A DNA stretch of 56,239 bases from an uncultured Lachnospiraceae bacterium (GCA_947567595.1 CANOMQ010000028.1:1-56239), one strand, 5' to 3'. Shown: positions 1 to 7,856, counted from the first letter of the stretch. Numbers and translations: made by a program. The notes: generated by a model from the letters alone, not told the origin.

Positions 1-693
1 ATATTCGGCAGTCAGCCGGAACGTCTGGGAAGTATTATTATGACTGCTGTTACGGCGCTGGCATTACTGATTTCTAAAGTATTGGATAAGGCAAGGGAAC
101 TGTCGGCAAAGTTTTTTGAGAACGAAATAGTACAGCCGATTGCAGAACCAAGCGAGAAAAAAACGGCAAAAATAATATCGCAGACGGATAAACTGCCAAA
201 GCAAGAAACCCCAAAGATACCGCCAAAACCCGTCATGTCCGCTGAAGCTGCCATATATCCAAAGCTGCTAAAGATTTATAAGGAACTGAATCGCCAAAAC
301 GGGATTATCTTTGACGCAGAACGAGAGCGCAATGAGTTGGAACTGGAACGTGACAGCCTGAAAGGATTGGCAAAACTGACAAAGAAAGGGGAACTGCAAA
401 GTAGGATTGACCGCAAAAACGAGGAAATTAACATCTTAAAAATTGGCTTATCCGGCATTGTCAAAAGGTATGGTTATCAGAATGTGCAGGAGTTTTACCG
501 TACTTACCACAAATCCCATAGTGTTTATGCAAAATACAGGGAACAAGTAGCTGAATGTGAAAAAACTTACGGAGAGGATAATCAAAAGCAGGATAAGCGA
601 AGTGTGCTTGAAAGCCTAAAGAATCCACCAAAGAAAGCGGCAGACTACCAGCAACAAAGTGCGGTTAAAAACAAAGACCGAGGGGCGAGATAA
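1..693 (+). CDS. Mobilization protein (relaxase-type), C-terminal part
   Basis: The reading frame is open to the left edge, so only the last 231 residues are present. The visible part has a hydrophobic stretch near the ATG at 40, a Lys/Pro-rich linker, then a long charged coiled coil (ERERNELELERDSLKGL) and a helical tail with VKRYGYQNVQEFYRTY. This tail resembles the C-termini of MobA/MobL-like relaxases or their partners on Clostridia mobilizable elements. That assignment is by recognition only; no catalytic relaxase motif lies in the window. A hairpin terminator overlaps its stop codon. It suggests that the left edge of the window is the end of an integrated mobilizable element. Confidence 0.6.
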   Translation: MFGSQPERLGSIIMTAVTALALLISKVLDKARELSAKFFENEIVQPIAEPSEKKTAKIISQTDKLPKQETPKIPPKPVMSAEAAIYPKLLKIYKELNRQNGIIFDAERERNELELERDSLKGLAKLTKKGELQSRIDRKNEEINILKIGLSGIVKRYGYQNVQEFYRTYHKSHSVYAKYREQVAECEKTYGEDNQKQDKRSVLESLKNPPKKAADYQQQSAVKNKDRGAR

Positions 694-704
694 TCGCCCC
701 TTTA
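681..704 (+). terminator. Rho-independent terminator after the mobilization gene
   Basis: An inverted repeat AGGGGCGA / TCGCCCCT with a GATAA loop is followed by TTTA. The loop contains the TAA stop of the upstream gene. As the genes on the two sides converge here, it could serve both strands. Confidence 0.65.
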
Positions 705-727
705 CTACATATTCATTACCAATATCA

Positions 728-1402
728 TTACATTTGCATAAGCATATTTCTTGTTTCTTTATCAAACTTTTCGAGCGCATAACGATATGCAACTCGCGGC
801 ATTTTTTTGCAATTTTTTATCAAGTATTCTTTTACGCAACTGGGATTTATTTGTGATAAGGCTTTCAACATCCAACCATATCCTTTTAAAACCAAATCAT
901 GTGAATCCAACATTAAACGATCTGATATTGTAAATGGCTCCATTCCTTCATAATCATTTTTCATTATAGCAGGTATCAGGATAACTGCAGAAGCCCTTCT
1001 TACCCAAAAATCATTATCCTCCGTCCATGCGATTATCTTCACAAATAATGATTTCTTTTGCCTTATCAGCTCTCCGAATGCGTGTGTGCAAAAATCATCA
1101 CAGTCACCCCATCCCCTTACATAATCTTTCAGCCAGTGATAAAAAATATCGTAAGTTAATTCGTTATAATGATTTTTCATTCGATATGCAAAATCAAACG
1201 CAATTACTCCCAATGCCCATGAGTGTTCATTTAACAGTTCTTCGCACAGGATAAAAACATTTTCAATGCTTTTATCTTCAATTTGACGGAATAATTTAGA
1301 TGATAATTTTCGCACATCTCCTGTGATGATATGTTTTCCACAGGGAGTGTTTTCTTCCAACTCTTTAATCTTCCTAATCGCTTCTTCGACAATTTTATCC
1401 AT
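728..1402 (-). CDS. DNA alkylation repair protein, AlkD-like HEAT-repeat fold
   Basis: The protein has 224 residues and is almost entirely helical. It contains FDFAYRMKNHYNELTYDIFYHWL, the WGDCDDFC segment, and DNDFWVRRASAVILIPAI, a pattern typical of the AlkC/AlkD-type HEAT-like DNA glycosylase family (the W-DNFWVRRA region carries the usual catalytic-site residues). Such proteins excise N3- and N7-alkylated bases. Length fits the family (about 220-240). It is last in a minus-strand group behind a VOC protein (12-bp gap) and an unknown gene, so the three may be co-transcribed. Confidence 0.8.
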   Translation of the reverse strand: MDKIVEEAIRKIKELEENTPCGKHIITGDVRKLSSKLFRQIEDKSIENVFILCEELLNEHSWALGVIAFDFAYRMKNHYNELTYDIFYHWLKDYVRGWGDCDDFCTHAFGELIRQKKSLFVKIIAWTEDNDFWVRRASAVILIPAIMKNDYEGMEPFTISDRLMLDSHDLVLKGYGWMLKALSQINPSCVKEYLIKNCKKMPRVAYRYALEKFDKETRNMLMQM

Positions 1403-1414
1403 TTGATGCTCCTG

Positions 1415-1855
1415 TCATAGTTCTTCTGCATAACTGCCTGTAATCTCGATGGGATTTCCGTCAGGATCCATAAATGTAAAATACCAATATGGTGAAAAAC
1501 CATTTATAAATCGAATTTCCGTCATCTGCGCTGCAATACCTGATTCTTTTATCCTATCATATTCTGCCTTTAAATCTTCGACTCCTAAGTTAATAAATAC
1601 CTTACGGGTATTTATATTATCCGCAATTTCACTCTGATTATCGTATATCTCCCAATATTCGCCTTTAGTTACTACTTGACTAGGGTTTTCACTGTCATAA
1701 TAACCATTCATGAGGCAGAGGTTAAGCCCTTTATTATTAAATTGGGCGAAACGCTTTCCGTTAGTGGCGGTTACTTTCATATCAAATACCTTCTCATAAA
1801 ATGAAACAGATTTATCAAAGTCCCTAACAATTAAATAAATTGAACCATATCGCAT
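1415..1855 (-). CDS. VOC family (glyoxalase/bleomycin resistance-like) protein
   Basis: The protein has 146 residues with two beta-alpha-beta-beta-beta halves. It begins MRYGSIYLIVRDFDKSVSFY and ends with FTFMDPDGNPIEI, the classic C-terminal motif of the vicinal oxygen chelate superfamily. Members are metal-dependent lyases, isomerases, dioxygenases or antibiotic-sequestering proteins; the substrate here cannot be told. It lies 12 bp upstream of the AlkD-like gene and 47 bp downstream of an unknown gene on the same strand, so co-expression is likely. Confidence 0.85.
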   Translation of the reverse strand: MRYGSIYLIVRDFDKSVSFYEKVFDMKVTATNGKRFAQFNNKGLNLCLMNGYYDSENPSQVVTKGEYWEIYDNQSEIADNINTRKVFINLGVEDLKAEYDRIKESGIAAQMTEIRFINGFSPYWYFTFMDPDGNPIEITGSYAEEL

Positions 1856-1902
1856 TGATGTTCCTCCATTATTCCAATTCGTACTTTATTGTCAATTACA
1901 CT

Positions 1903-2283
1903 TTAAATCATTTTTCCATTCTCAACCTGCACAGCGACCTGCCAGTCATCTTCATAAACGATGGTTCCCACAAAATTTGTATAAACCACATCATAAGGTT
2001 TTTGATGTCTATCTAAAAGTGCAGTAGCAGGTTTTAATTTCTCAATCATTTCTACTGTACTTTCACATTTAAAAAAAGTAATGACCTTTTCATGGTTCTT
2101 ACAAGGTTTCGGTTCAGGAAGATTATCCTTGAACCAGTCATCAATAGATATGAATAGTTCTTTTTCTTCGTTGGTTAATTGCTCATCTCTTATCAGATTC
2201 CAACAAAGGCTAAATATCCCTTTGGGATACTTTGTAATATAGGAAGTTTCTCTTCCCTGTATTCTCATATATTTATATTTCAT
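1903..2283 (-). CDS. Hypothetical protein, 126 aa
   Basis: Not recognised. It is a soluble, aromatic-rich protein starting MKYKYMRIQGRETSYITKYP, with no signal peptide or membrane segment. The middle has an acidic helix (NEEKELFISIDDWFKDN) followed by a Lys-rich segment with two cysteines, and the end is beta-rich. It is the first gene of the minus-strand group with the VOC and AlkD-like genes. The reading frame is full-length with a start ATG preceded by a GGAGG-like sequence (rc of cctcc at 2294-2298). Confidence 0.6.
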   Translation of the reverse strand: MKYKYMRIQGRETSYITKYPKGIFSLCWNLIRDEQLTNEEKELFISIDDWFKDNLPEPKPCKNHEKVITFFKCESTVEMIEKLKPATALLDRHQKPYDVVYTNFVGTIVYEDDWQVAVQVENGKMI

Positions 2284-2352
2284 ATATTATTATGTCCTCC
2301 AATTCAAAGTAGAGTATATCATAAACCAGCCATCTTGTATACAAAAAATCTA

Positions 2353-2380
2353 TTGACTAAATCCAAAAATATGGTATTAT
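2353..2380 (+). promoter_or_regulatory. Promoter of the type III toxin-antitoxin locus
   Basis: TTGACT (2353-2358) is followed after 16 bp by TATTAT (2375-2380). A TATACT overlapping at 2378 is an alternative -10. Transcription would start near 2387-2391, directly at the antitoxin RNA and toxin gene. Confidence 0.6.
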
Positions 2381-2387
2381 ACTATTA

Positions 2388-2484
2388 GTGGTGAGTCCTA
2401 CCGCAAAGTGGACTGCTAAAAGCGTTAGCAACTCTAATGGAGTTACTACACAAATGGCTATGTGGAAACGCATAGCCATTTTTT
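2388..2484 (+). ncRNA. Candidate CptI/ToxI-like RNA antitoxin
   Basis: The space between a good promoter and a strong terminator just upstream of the ToxN/CptN-like toxin is the standard place of a type III RNA antitoxin. Small hairpins are visible: AGTCC/GGACT, GCTAA/TTAGC and AACTC/GAGTT. A degenerate repeat can be seen: GTGAGTCCTACCGCAAAGTGG near 2392 resembles TGGAGTTACTACACAAATGG near 2438, a period of about 46 nt, close to the roughly 45-nt repeats known for CptI. Only about one and a half units are present. The exact repeat boundaries are uncertain. Confidence 0.6.
2453..2484 (+). terminator. Terminator between antitoxin RNA and toxin gene
   Basis: AATGGCTATG / CATAGCCATT pairs perfectly, with two extra inner pairs and a GAAA tetraloop, followed by TTTT. 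In type III systems an internal leaky terminator sets the high antitoxin to toxin ratio; this one sits 13 bp before the toxin ATG. Confidence 0.85.
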
Positions 2485-2496
2485 ACGAGGAGATAT

Positions 2497-3033
2497 ATGC
2501 AGACAGATTTCAAATTATACAAGGTGGATATGAAATATATCCGTAATCTACATAATATAGATGATAAAGTGCTTTCTGTTTCGCCACAGGCAGGAAAAGA
2601 TAACAGGGTTTTTGTTGGAATTGTTACTATTTGCGGTATTCATAAATATTGTATACCACTTTCATCACCAAAAGAAAAGCATAAAAAAATGAAGAACTCT
2701 ATGGATTTTTCAAAGATTGAAATAAATGGGAAACTTTTAGGTGTCCTGAATTTTAATCTGATGATACCTATTGAAGAAGATCAATTGCAGCTTGTAAATA
2801 CCACTATTTTTAAGAGAGATAGGGAAAACATCAAATATTATAAGCGATTGTGTGTTCAGGAATTAGAATGGTGTCGGATCAATAGTGAAGTAATCTGTAA
2901 TAAAGCAAATGTCTTGTATAAAAAGTACATTTCCAGTGAGCCATTTTCAGGCAGAAACCGCTGCCTAAATTTTCCTAAATTAGAATCAGAATGCGAGAAA
3001 TATAATTCAAAAATGAAGAGAGGCACAGACTGA
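2497..3033 (+). CDS. Type III toxin-antitoxin endoribonuclease toxin (ToxN/AbiQ/CptN family)
   Basis: The protein has 178 residues. The start KLYKVDMKYIRNLHNIDDKV, the central FVGIVTICGIHKYCIPLSSP and KEKHKKMK, and LLGVLNFNLMIPI match the conserved blocks of ToxN/AbiQ/CptN toxins; the IPLSSPKEKHKKM block is the family hallmark. These proteins cleave mRNA and their own antitoxin precursor and are held inactive by the RNA repeat. Phage abortive infection is the best known role. RBS GAGGAG lies at 2487-2492. The preceding RNA and terminator complete the locus. The best match in organisation is the CptIN subfamily, first named from Coprococcus, which fits a Lachnospiraceae host. Confidence 0.9.
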   Translation: MQTDFKLYKVDMKYIRNLHNIDDKVLSVSPQAGKDNRVFVGIVTICGIHKYCIPLSSPKEKHKKMKNSMDFSKIEINGKLLGVLNFNLMIPIEEDQLQLVNTTIFKRDRENIKYYKRLCVQELEWCRINSEVICNKANVLYKKYISSEPFSGRNRCLNFPKLESECEKYNSKMKRGTD

Positions 3034-3050
3034 ACCTCTCTTTACAGGAA

Positions 3051-3290
3051 TTACCACAATTCAAAAGAATCTTCTGCATCCACCCACATCTGCATATTTC
3101 CCTCAAGATACAGCCTTGTATATTCGAGCGGCTCATCTATTGCCAGAGCATTTAAGGCGCATTCAGAGCATGGCGTAGTTTTCAATCCTTCTTCCGCTTT
3201 GTTGCAGTCTACCCGCAAGAAGTAGCCTGCACAGGTATATACGTCAATGCTGTTATGGTGGACATTGTATGTTGCATATATCATATTCAT
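3051..3290 (-). CDS. Small hypothetical protein, 79 aa (DUF6061-like)
   Basis: The start at 3290 is chosen because GAGGA lies 8 nt upstream; a longer reading from 3326 has no such site. The protein begins MNMIYATYNVHHNSIDVY and has PCSECALNALAIDEPLEY followed by an acidic end. The pattern of a short beta sheet then 'residue-rich helix plus Tyr' resembles small DUF6061-type proteins common in Clostridia mobile elements; this is a weak resemblance. Function unknown. It converges on the toxin gene with an 17-bp gap. Confidence 0.55.
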   Translation of the reverse strand: MNMIYATYNVHHNSIDVYTCAGYFLRVDCNKAEEGLKTTPCSECALNALAIDEPLEYTRLYLEGNMQMWVDAEDSFELW

Positions 3291-3584
3291 TTTATGTGTC
3301 CTCTTTTCATTGATTTTTGAAAGCATTTCAATCAGTTTACCAATTTCCGTATATTTTATGTTATACTGTTTTATATGATTTTGTTTCCCTCATTTTTTCC
3401 CTTATCAGAGTTTATAATGACCTGTGGGAAGATATAACGCAAGGGAAACTTTAAGGGAAAGCTTACCTGCGATAAACTTAGTGTTTTCAAGGGTTAGCGG
3501 GTTTTTTAATAACAAAATATAACAGCTAATATTTCCCTTAAAAATCATCAAATCACAATCGGAATTGGGAGGGACGAAAAGCAG
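3291..3584. other. AT-rich intergenic stretch, 294 bp
   Basis: No gene is seen. It contains repeated GGGAAA/TTTCCC words (near 3386, 3452, 3463 and 3530) and probably the promoter of the minus-strand small gene. A GGGAGGG ribosome binding site for the next gene lies at its right end. It may be a boundary of the left mobile region but no paired repeat was found. Confidence 0.4.
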
Positions 3585-3830
3585 ATGAAGGTACTGGATA
3601 TTTTTTCGTGGGTGTCAGAAAAAGAAATCAGCCTAGAACAATTGGAACAGATTTTTATGGATTATAAATCGGGTGTTTCTCATAAGGGATGGAATGTCTT
3701 ACTGGAGCTTCCGAAAGATGCGGCAGAGAATGTTTTGAATTGCAAAAAGGAATTGCAGGAAGAGGGGAAACAGGCTGCGTTTATTGTAAAAGATGAGAAT
3801 GTGATTGCTGTTATTGGATATTGGGAGTAG
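3585..3830 (+). CDS. Hypothetical protein, 81 aa
   Basis: Not recognised. The protein begins MKVLDIFSWVSEKEISLEQL, is acidic and mixed alpha/beta, with a DYKSGVSHKGWNVLLELP centre and an AAFIVKDENVIAVIGYWE end, which looks like a small two-layer fold. A strong GGGAGGG site lies 11 nt before the ATG. It stands alone, 66 bp before a membrane protein gene. Confidence 0.55.
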   Translation: MKVLDIFSWVSEKEISLEQLEQIFMDYKSGVSHKGWNVLLELPKDAAENVLNCKKELQEEGKQAAFIVKDENVIAVIGYWE

Positions 3831-3896
3831 GTTAAGTGAAGATTTGTATTTTCAAAAGACAGGTGTCAATTGTGAACTAAGATATGGAGGACTAAA

Positions 3897-4313
3897 ATGA
3901 ATAAGAAAAAATGGAGTCAGCTTGTGGCTGTTTATGCGGTTATTTATACGGTAATCACGTTGTTAAACAGTGTTTTGTATCTTGCAAACGGTATCTATGA
4001 AGATCCAAGCGGCAACTGGCACGAAGTGGACAGGGCGATAATTTTGCTGATCGGGGTTGTGGCATTTGAGTTGTGCACCAGTTTGCCCGTAAAGCCGTTG
4101 CTTTTACGCTATCTGATTGCGTATGTGCCATCACAGCTTTTGGTATTTTTGTATGTCTGGTTCAGCGGATTGCGGGAGGAACTGGCGAAGTCGGCGTATC
4201 GGGATATTTGGATAAACTTTATGGGGCTTTTTGTCCTGCTGTGTGTTGTCAACACGATTGTTTGTATGCGAAAGCGGATTAAAAATTCAGATTTTATGGA
4301 GGCTGACAAATGA
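3897..4313 (+). CDS. Four-helix integral membrane protein, unknown function
   Basis: The 138-residue protein has four hydrophobic segments: about 10-28 (VAVYAVIYTVITLLNSVLYL), 45-62 (AIILLIGVVAFEL), 70-90 (LLRYLIAYVPSQLLVFLYVW) and 107-124 (FMGLFVLLCVVNTIVCM), with a Lys/Arg-rich end. It resembles small DUF3021-like membrane proteins in topology, but no family is claimed. GGAG lies 8 nt before the ATG. Its stop overlaps the start of the next gene (ATGA), so the pair is translationally coupled. Confidence 0.65.
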   Translation: MNKKKWSQLVAVYAVIYTVITLLNSVLYLANGIYEDPSGNWHEVDRAIILLIGVVAFELCTSLPVKPLLLRYLIAYVPSQLLVFLYVWFSGLREELAKSAYRDIWINFMGLFVLLCVVNTIVCMRKRIKNSDFMEADK

Positions 4314-4867
4314 ATGTAATCCTTACGTCCTGCGGACTGGAAACAAAAAGAATTGAACAGGCATTTACGGGCATGCTGCAAAAATCACCATCGGAAATTC
4401 GGGTGATGTTTATTCCGACGGCGGCAAATTCTCCTGACGCAATTGATGTATTGCCGAAATGTGTCAAGGATTTAACAAAATGCGGGATACCGCGTGAAAA
4501 TATATTTGTTTATGATTTATATGATGCGATAGAGGGCAGGCTGATTGATACTTATGACGTAATCTATTTGTGCGGGGGAAGTTCTTCCTATCTGTTAAGG
4601 CGAATAAACGAAAGCAAATTTCGAAATCAGCTTTTGGAGTTTATCACCGCAGGTGGAATTGTAATTGGAGTGAGCGCAGGGAGCGTGATTTTTGCCAATA
4701 ATCTGTCAAATAATTTAGGCTTGCTGCAATGTGGATTAGATGTTCACTGCAAAGACGAAGTTTGTGAGAAGGCAGGACGTTACGATAAAAACCGACAGGA
4801 ACGCATAAAGCTGGGAAATACGCAGGCAATTTCCTTTGAACAGGATAGTATCATTGTTTTTGAGTAA
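4310..4867 (+). CDS. Peptidase S51 (dipeptidase E)-like protein
   Basis: The protein has 185 residues in a class I glutamine-amidotransferase-like fold. MNVILTSCG starts the first strand, VMFIPTAAN follows, YDVIYLCGGSSSYLL is the glycine-rich loop, and GGIVIGVSAGSVIFA carries the nucleophile Ser of the GxSAGS elbow. These match the S51 family (aspartyl dipeptidase/cyanophycinase relatives), which cleaves Asp-X dipeptides. It is somewhat short for the family (about 200-230) and its last part lacks an obvious catalytic His motif, so activity is uncertain. ATGA overlap with the membrane protein upstream. Confidence 0.8.
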   Translation: MNVILTSCGLETKRIEQAFTGMLQKSPSEIRVMFIPTAANSPDAIDVLPKCVKDLTKCGIPRENIFVYDLYDAIEGRLIDTYDVIYLCGGSSSYLLRRINESKFRNQLLEFITAGGIVIGVSAGSVIFANNLSNNLGLLQCGLDVHCKDEVCEKAGRYDKNRQERIKLGNTQAISFEQDSIIVFE

Positions 4868-4909
4868 TCATTAAACTGACACAAATATGATAAATTCGGA
4901 GGTATCAAA

Positions 4910-5311
4910 ATGGCTGTTTCCAACATCAAGGCACTTTTTCCAAGCAATGTACAAGCGGTATGGGACATTGTGACGTCGCTGGAGCATTATGAGTGGCGCA
5001 GCGACTTGGACAAAATCGAGCGGATTGGCGAGAACCAGTTTGTGGAATATACAAAGGACGGATTTGCGACGACGTTTACCGTTACGGCTTTTGAGCCGTG
5101 CAGACGTTGGGCATTTACATTGGACAATCAGAATATAAAAGGGAACTGGGTTGGCATTTTTTCTGAAAAGGACGGTCAGACGGAAATTGATTTTACGGAA
5201 ACGGTCACTGCAAAGAAATGGTTTATGAAACCCTTTGTGAAAGCGTTTTTAAAGAAACAGCAGGCGCTGTATGTCTCGGATTTGAAAAACGCGTTGAGGA
5301 AAGAACGTTAG
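4910..5311 (+). CDS. SRPBCC (START/polyketide cyclase-like) family protein
   Basis: The protein has 133 residues. It begins with VSNIKALFPSNVQAVWDIVT, the typical beta1-alpha1 of the helix-grip fold, followed by a DLDKIERIG strand, a FTVTAFEPCRRWAFTL strand pair and a long C-terminal helix ending DLKNALRKER. Such proteins bind hydrophobic ligands; no ligand can be inferred. GGAGG lies upstream of the ATG. The next gene follows after 31 bp. Confidence 0.75.
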   Translation: MAVSNIKALFPSNVQAVWDIVTSLEHYEWRSDLDKIERIGENQFVEYTKDGFATTFTVTAFEPCRRWAFTLDNQNIKGNWVGIFSEKDGQTEIDFTETVTAKKWFMKPFVKAFLKKQQALYVSDLKNALRKER

Positions 5312-5342
5312 TTCTAAAAACGATTTTGTTGGGAGGAAACAT

Positions 5343-5579
5343 ATGAAAAAGATAATAGCAGGAATTGGATTTGAGCTTACAGGGGTGTTGATGGTGCTGT
5401 TTCCGTCTTTAATTGCGAGTATCAGTTTAGAAAATACAGTGGAATGGAACACCCAATTGGGGAGATACTGGCAGACCGTAATGGATTTAGGCTTGTTTCC
5501 CGTATTGATAATCGGTGCTGTTTTGTTAGTGGCGGGGGTTGTGTTTTCCTTGTGGGGCGTTTTCTCGAAATCGGATTAG
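5343..5579 (+). CDS. Small membrane protein, two transmembrane segments
   Basis: The 78-residue protein has one hydrophobic helix at about 4-25 (IAGIGFELTGVLMVLFPSLI) and another at about 50-72 (LFPVLIIGAVLLVAGVVFSL), joined by a polar loop with ENTVEWNTQLGRYW. GGGAGGA lies 8 nt before the ATG. Function unknown; adjacent to the SRPBCC gene and probably in the same transcript. Confidence 0.6.
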   Translation: MKKIIAGIGFELTGVLMVLFPSLIASISLENTVEWNTQLGRYWQTVMDLGLFPVLIIGAVLLVAGVVFSLWGVFSKSD

Positions 5580-5597
5580 AGGGATTTTTGTCAGAAG

Positions 5598-5810
5598 GTG
5601 ACAGGATTACAACCATTTGAAATACCGCATCCATTATTTGCGGTAAAGCTGTCAGAGGAGGAACCGTGTTATTATGAGCTATTTCGGGAAGATTTTATCA
5701 GCATGCAAATCCGAAAGTCTGTTCACGATAATGCTGTCTGCATTGAGCACAAAGGGAATATGAAATTGGAGAAAATGAAGGATAAATGGTATGATAGGCG
5801 TATACTTTAG
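5598..5810 (+). CDS. Possible small protein or gene fragment, 70 aa
   Basis: A GTG-started reading frame fills the gap before the flavodoxin gene and overlaps it by 20 bp. The product is hydrophilic (EEPCYYELFREDFISMQIRK) and shows no recognised domain. An AGAAGG site precedes the GTG. It may be the remnant of a longer coding region. Low confidence. Confidence 0.3.
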   Translation: MTGLQPFEIPHPLFAVKLSEEEPCYYELFREDFISMQIRKSVHDNAVCIEHKGNMKLEKMKDKWYDRRIL

Positions 5811-6478
5811 CGGTACAGGAAATACAAGGTTCTGTATTGATAAATTTTTAATGGAATACAATGGCGGTCACAATACATATCCCATCGAAGAAAAAGAAAC
5901 CTTGGAAATCATAAAAACAAATACGGAACTTGTGCTTGCATATCCGGTGCAGTACAGCAATATCCCGAAAATCCTGCGGGACTATATCGTCAACAACGGG
6001 CATGCTTGGAACGGAAAACGAATTTACATCATTGCAACAATGGGACTATTCAGCGGCGACGGTGCAGGAATACTGGCGCGGCTGCTTAGACGCTACGGTG
6101 CAGAAATCGTGGGCGGACTACATCTGAAAATGCCGGACAGTATCGGAGATGTCAAGGTGTTAAGACGAGGTTTTACAGAAAATAAAGAACTGGTGGGCAA
6201 TGCAGAACAGAAAATATGCAAGGCAGTCAGCGAATTAAAAAACGGAAACCCGCCCCAAGAGGGATTGGGGATTGAAAATCAATTCCCTAAAATGCGTTGG
6301 CTGTGGCTTATGTGAAACCCTATGCCCTATGGGGAACATCACAATCGTAAATAAAAAAGCCATTTCGGGCGCCCGGTGTACAATGTGCTAGCGCTGTATC
6401 AGTAAATGCCCAAAACAGGCAATCACCTTATTGGGGAAACAAATCATCGAGCAAAATGATGTAAACAAATACTTATAA
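5791..6478 (+). pseudogene. EFR1 family flavodoxin-ferredoxin protein, frameshifted and interrupted
   Basis: Residues 1-165 form a flavodoxin-like domain (IGVYFSGTGNTRF phosphate loop, LVLAYPVQYSNIP, RIYIIATMGLFSGDG). The reading frame then ends at 6315 with MRWLWLM. One base out of frame, the sequence from the A-tract at 6289-6292 continues as KCVGCGLCETLCPMGNI, a 4Fe-4S ferredoxin motif. A second ferredoxin motif (CTMC-stop-RCISKCPK) contains an in-frame TAG at 6389-6391 where Tyr is usual, and the frame then runs to TAA at 6476. Two independent lesions mean the electron-transfer domain is lost. Intact homologues carry both parts in one protein. Confidence 0.85.
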
Positions 6479-6555
6479 ATTTTGTCTTTTCATTTAAGAA
6501 TTTATAATAAAAAAACGGATAAGCCGGAAACGAAGCGGACAAGGAGCTTGCAAAA

Positions 6556-7056
6556 ATGGGAAATAATTTGGAAATTAACCCGATTGACAAAAAAGAAGCA
6601 ATTTGCACTTTGCTACAAAGTCTGAATTGCAGCTATGAAATTCACACGTCCGGCTCTGATAAGGAGTATGCGTATTTACAGGAACAGGATATTTGCATTA
6701 CCGTACTTCATTCTAACCGTGACTATCCTCTTTATATCGACTTGGAAAACGAGGGAGAATTTACATTATCCTATTATAAATGGCACGCACACTATTTCAA
6801 TGTGGAGTGGGATTATAACCAGCTCTGTCAGGATTTGGCAGACATTTTAAACAACCGTAAATGCGTCGTCGTTATCAGTAGCAGCGAACGGTGGCTTCGC
6901 AGTGCATTATCGGAAACGAAACTTGATAAAAATTATAATGTCCAAAATGATATCAAGGAATTGTCAAAAGAGGCTCAGACGGAAATAAAAGAATTAAAAG
7001 GAACAGTAGAGCTTTTTTATTGGGATATAAAAGAAAACTTGATAATCAATCTTTAA
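6556..7056 (+). CDS. Hypothetical protein, 166 aa, possibly frame-broken at its end
   Basis: Not recognised. The N-terminal half is mixed alpha/beta (EAICTLLQSLNCSYEIHTSG, then WHAHYFNVEWDYNQLCQDLA) and the C-terminal third is a charged helix (DIKELSKEAQTEIKELKG). Immediately after the stop, another frame carries a zinc ribbon that runs without a start codon of its own, so the original protein may have been longer. The ATG at 6556 is preceded by AAGGAG. Confidence 0.5.
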   Translation: MGNNLEINPIDKKEAICTLLQSLNCSYEIHTSGSDKEYAYLQEQDICITVLHSNRDYPLYIDLENEGEFTLSYYKWHAHYFNVEWDYNQLCQDLADILNNRKCVVVISSSERWLRSALSETKLDKNYNVQNDIKELSKEAQTEIKELKGTVELFYWDIKENLIINL

Positions 7057-7163
7057 TTTTGTATGGCTGTCCAAACTGCAGTCACAAATTCCAAAATGGC
7101 AAATGTATTTCCTGCGGCTGGGATGGAAGGGTAAGCGATTACATCAATCAGCTAAAACAGTAA
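7057..7163 (+). pseudogene. Zinc-ribbon fragment, likely displaced tail of the preceding gene
   Basis: In the frame 7062-7163 the sequence reads LYGCPNCSHKFQNGKCISCG W and stops at TAA 7161. It has the CPxC and CxxC pairs of a short zinc ribbon. This frame is open upstream into the last codons of the 6556 gene but has no start. A single-base change near 7025-7055 would join them. Inference only. Confidence 0.4.
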
Positions 7164-7368
7164 TCTTCCCCCATGCTAACTACCAAAATTTATATTTTAA
7201 TTTATATTTTCATCAATTCCGGATTATCAGAACCTTGCTAAAATCGCCCGAATGTTGTAAACTGTATTAATGTTCCGATAAAAATTTCTCGAAACACTCG
7301 GAACAACATGGAATACATTATTTTGAAACATAAGAAAATAGATTGAGAATAGAAAGGTAAGAAGAAAC
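7164..7368. other. Intergenic region upstream of def
   Basis: AT-rich, with no gene seen. It marks the switch from accessory sequence to the higher-GC core. It should hold the promoter of the def operon, but no convincing -35/-10 pair was picked out. Confidence 0.4.
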
Positions 7369-7842
7369 ATGGCGATTAGAACGGTCAGGGAAATCGGGGA
7401 TCCGGTATTGAACAAAATATCAAAGGAGGTCAAGGAAATCACGCCGCGCGTGCAGGATTTAATCGACGATATGTTCGAAACAATGTATGAGTCAAACGGC
7501 GTGGGGCTTGCCGCCGTGCAGGTAGGCGTTCTGAAACGGATTGTGGTGATTGACACGACAGGCGAAGATCCGATGCTGCTCATCAATCCGCGAATTTTGG
7601 AGGAAAGCGGGGAGCAGGAGGGGAACGAGGCGTGCCTTAGTGTGCCCGGAAAAGCTGGAAGCGTGAAACGTCCGAATTACGTGAAGGTTGAGGCGCAGGA
7701 CGAGGAGCTTAACACCTTTATTATCGAGGGCGAGGAGCTTGTGGCAAGGGCGCTCTGCCATGAAATCGAGCATTTGGACGGACACCTGTACGTGGAACGG
7801 GTGGAAGGCCCGCTGTTTGACGTGGAGCCTGAGGAAGAATAG
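7369..7842 (+). CDS. def: Peptide deformylase
   Basis: Removes the N-formyl group from nascent proteins. The three family motifs are present: GVGLAAVQVG (motif 1, usual GxGLAAPQ), EACLSVPG (motif 2, usual EGCLS, with the metal-binding Cys) and CHEIEHLDG (motif 3, usual HExxH metal and catalytic site). Length 157 fits the type 1 Clostridia enzyme. The V for P and A for G changes in motifs 1 and 2 are mild. It is the first gene of the def-fmt-metallopeptidase-rsmB-rlmN run, with fmt 14 bp downstream. Confidence 0.97.
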   Translation: MAIRTVREIGDPVLNKISKEVKEITPRVQDLIDDMFETMYESNGVGLAAVQVGVLKRIVVIDTTGEDPMLLINPRILEESGEQEGNEACLSVPGKAGSVKRPNYVKVEAQDEELNTFIIEGEELVARALCHEIEHLDGHLYVERVEGPLFDVEPEEE

Positions 7843-7856
7843 AACGGAGGTAAACG

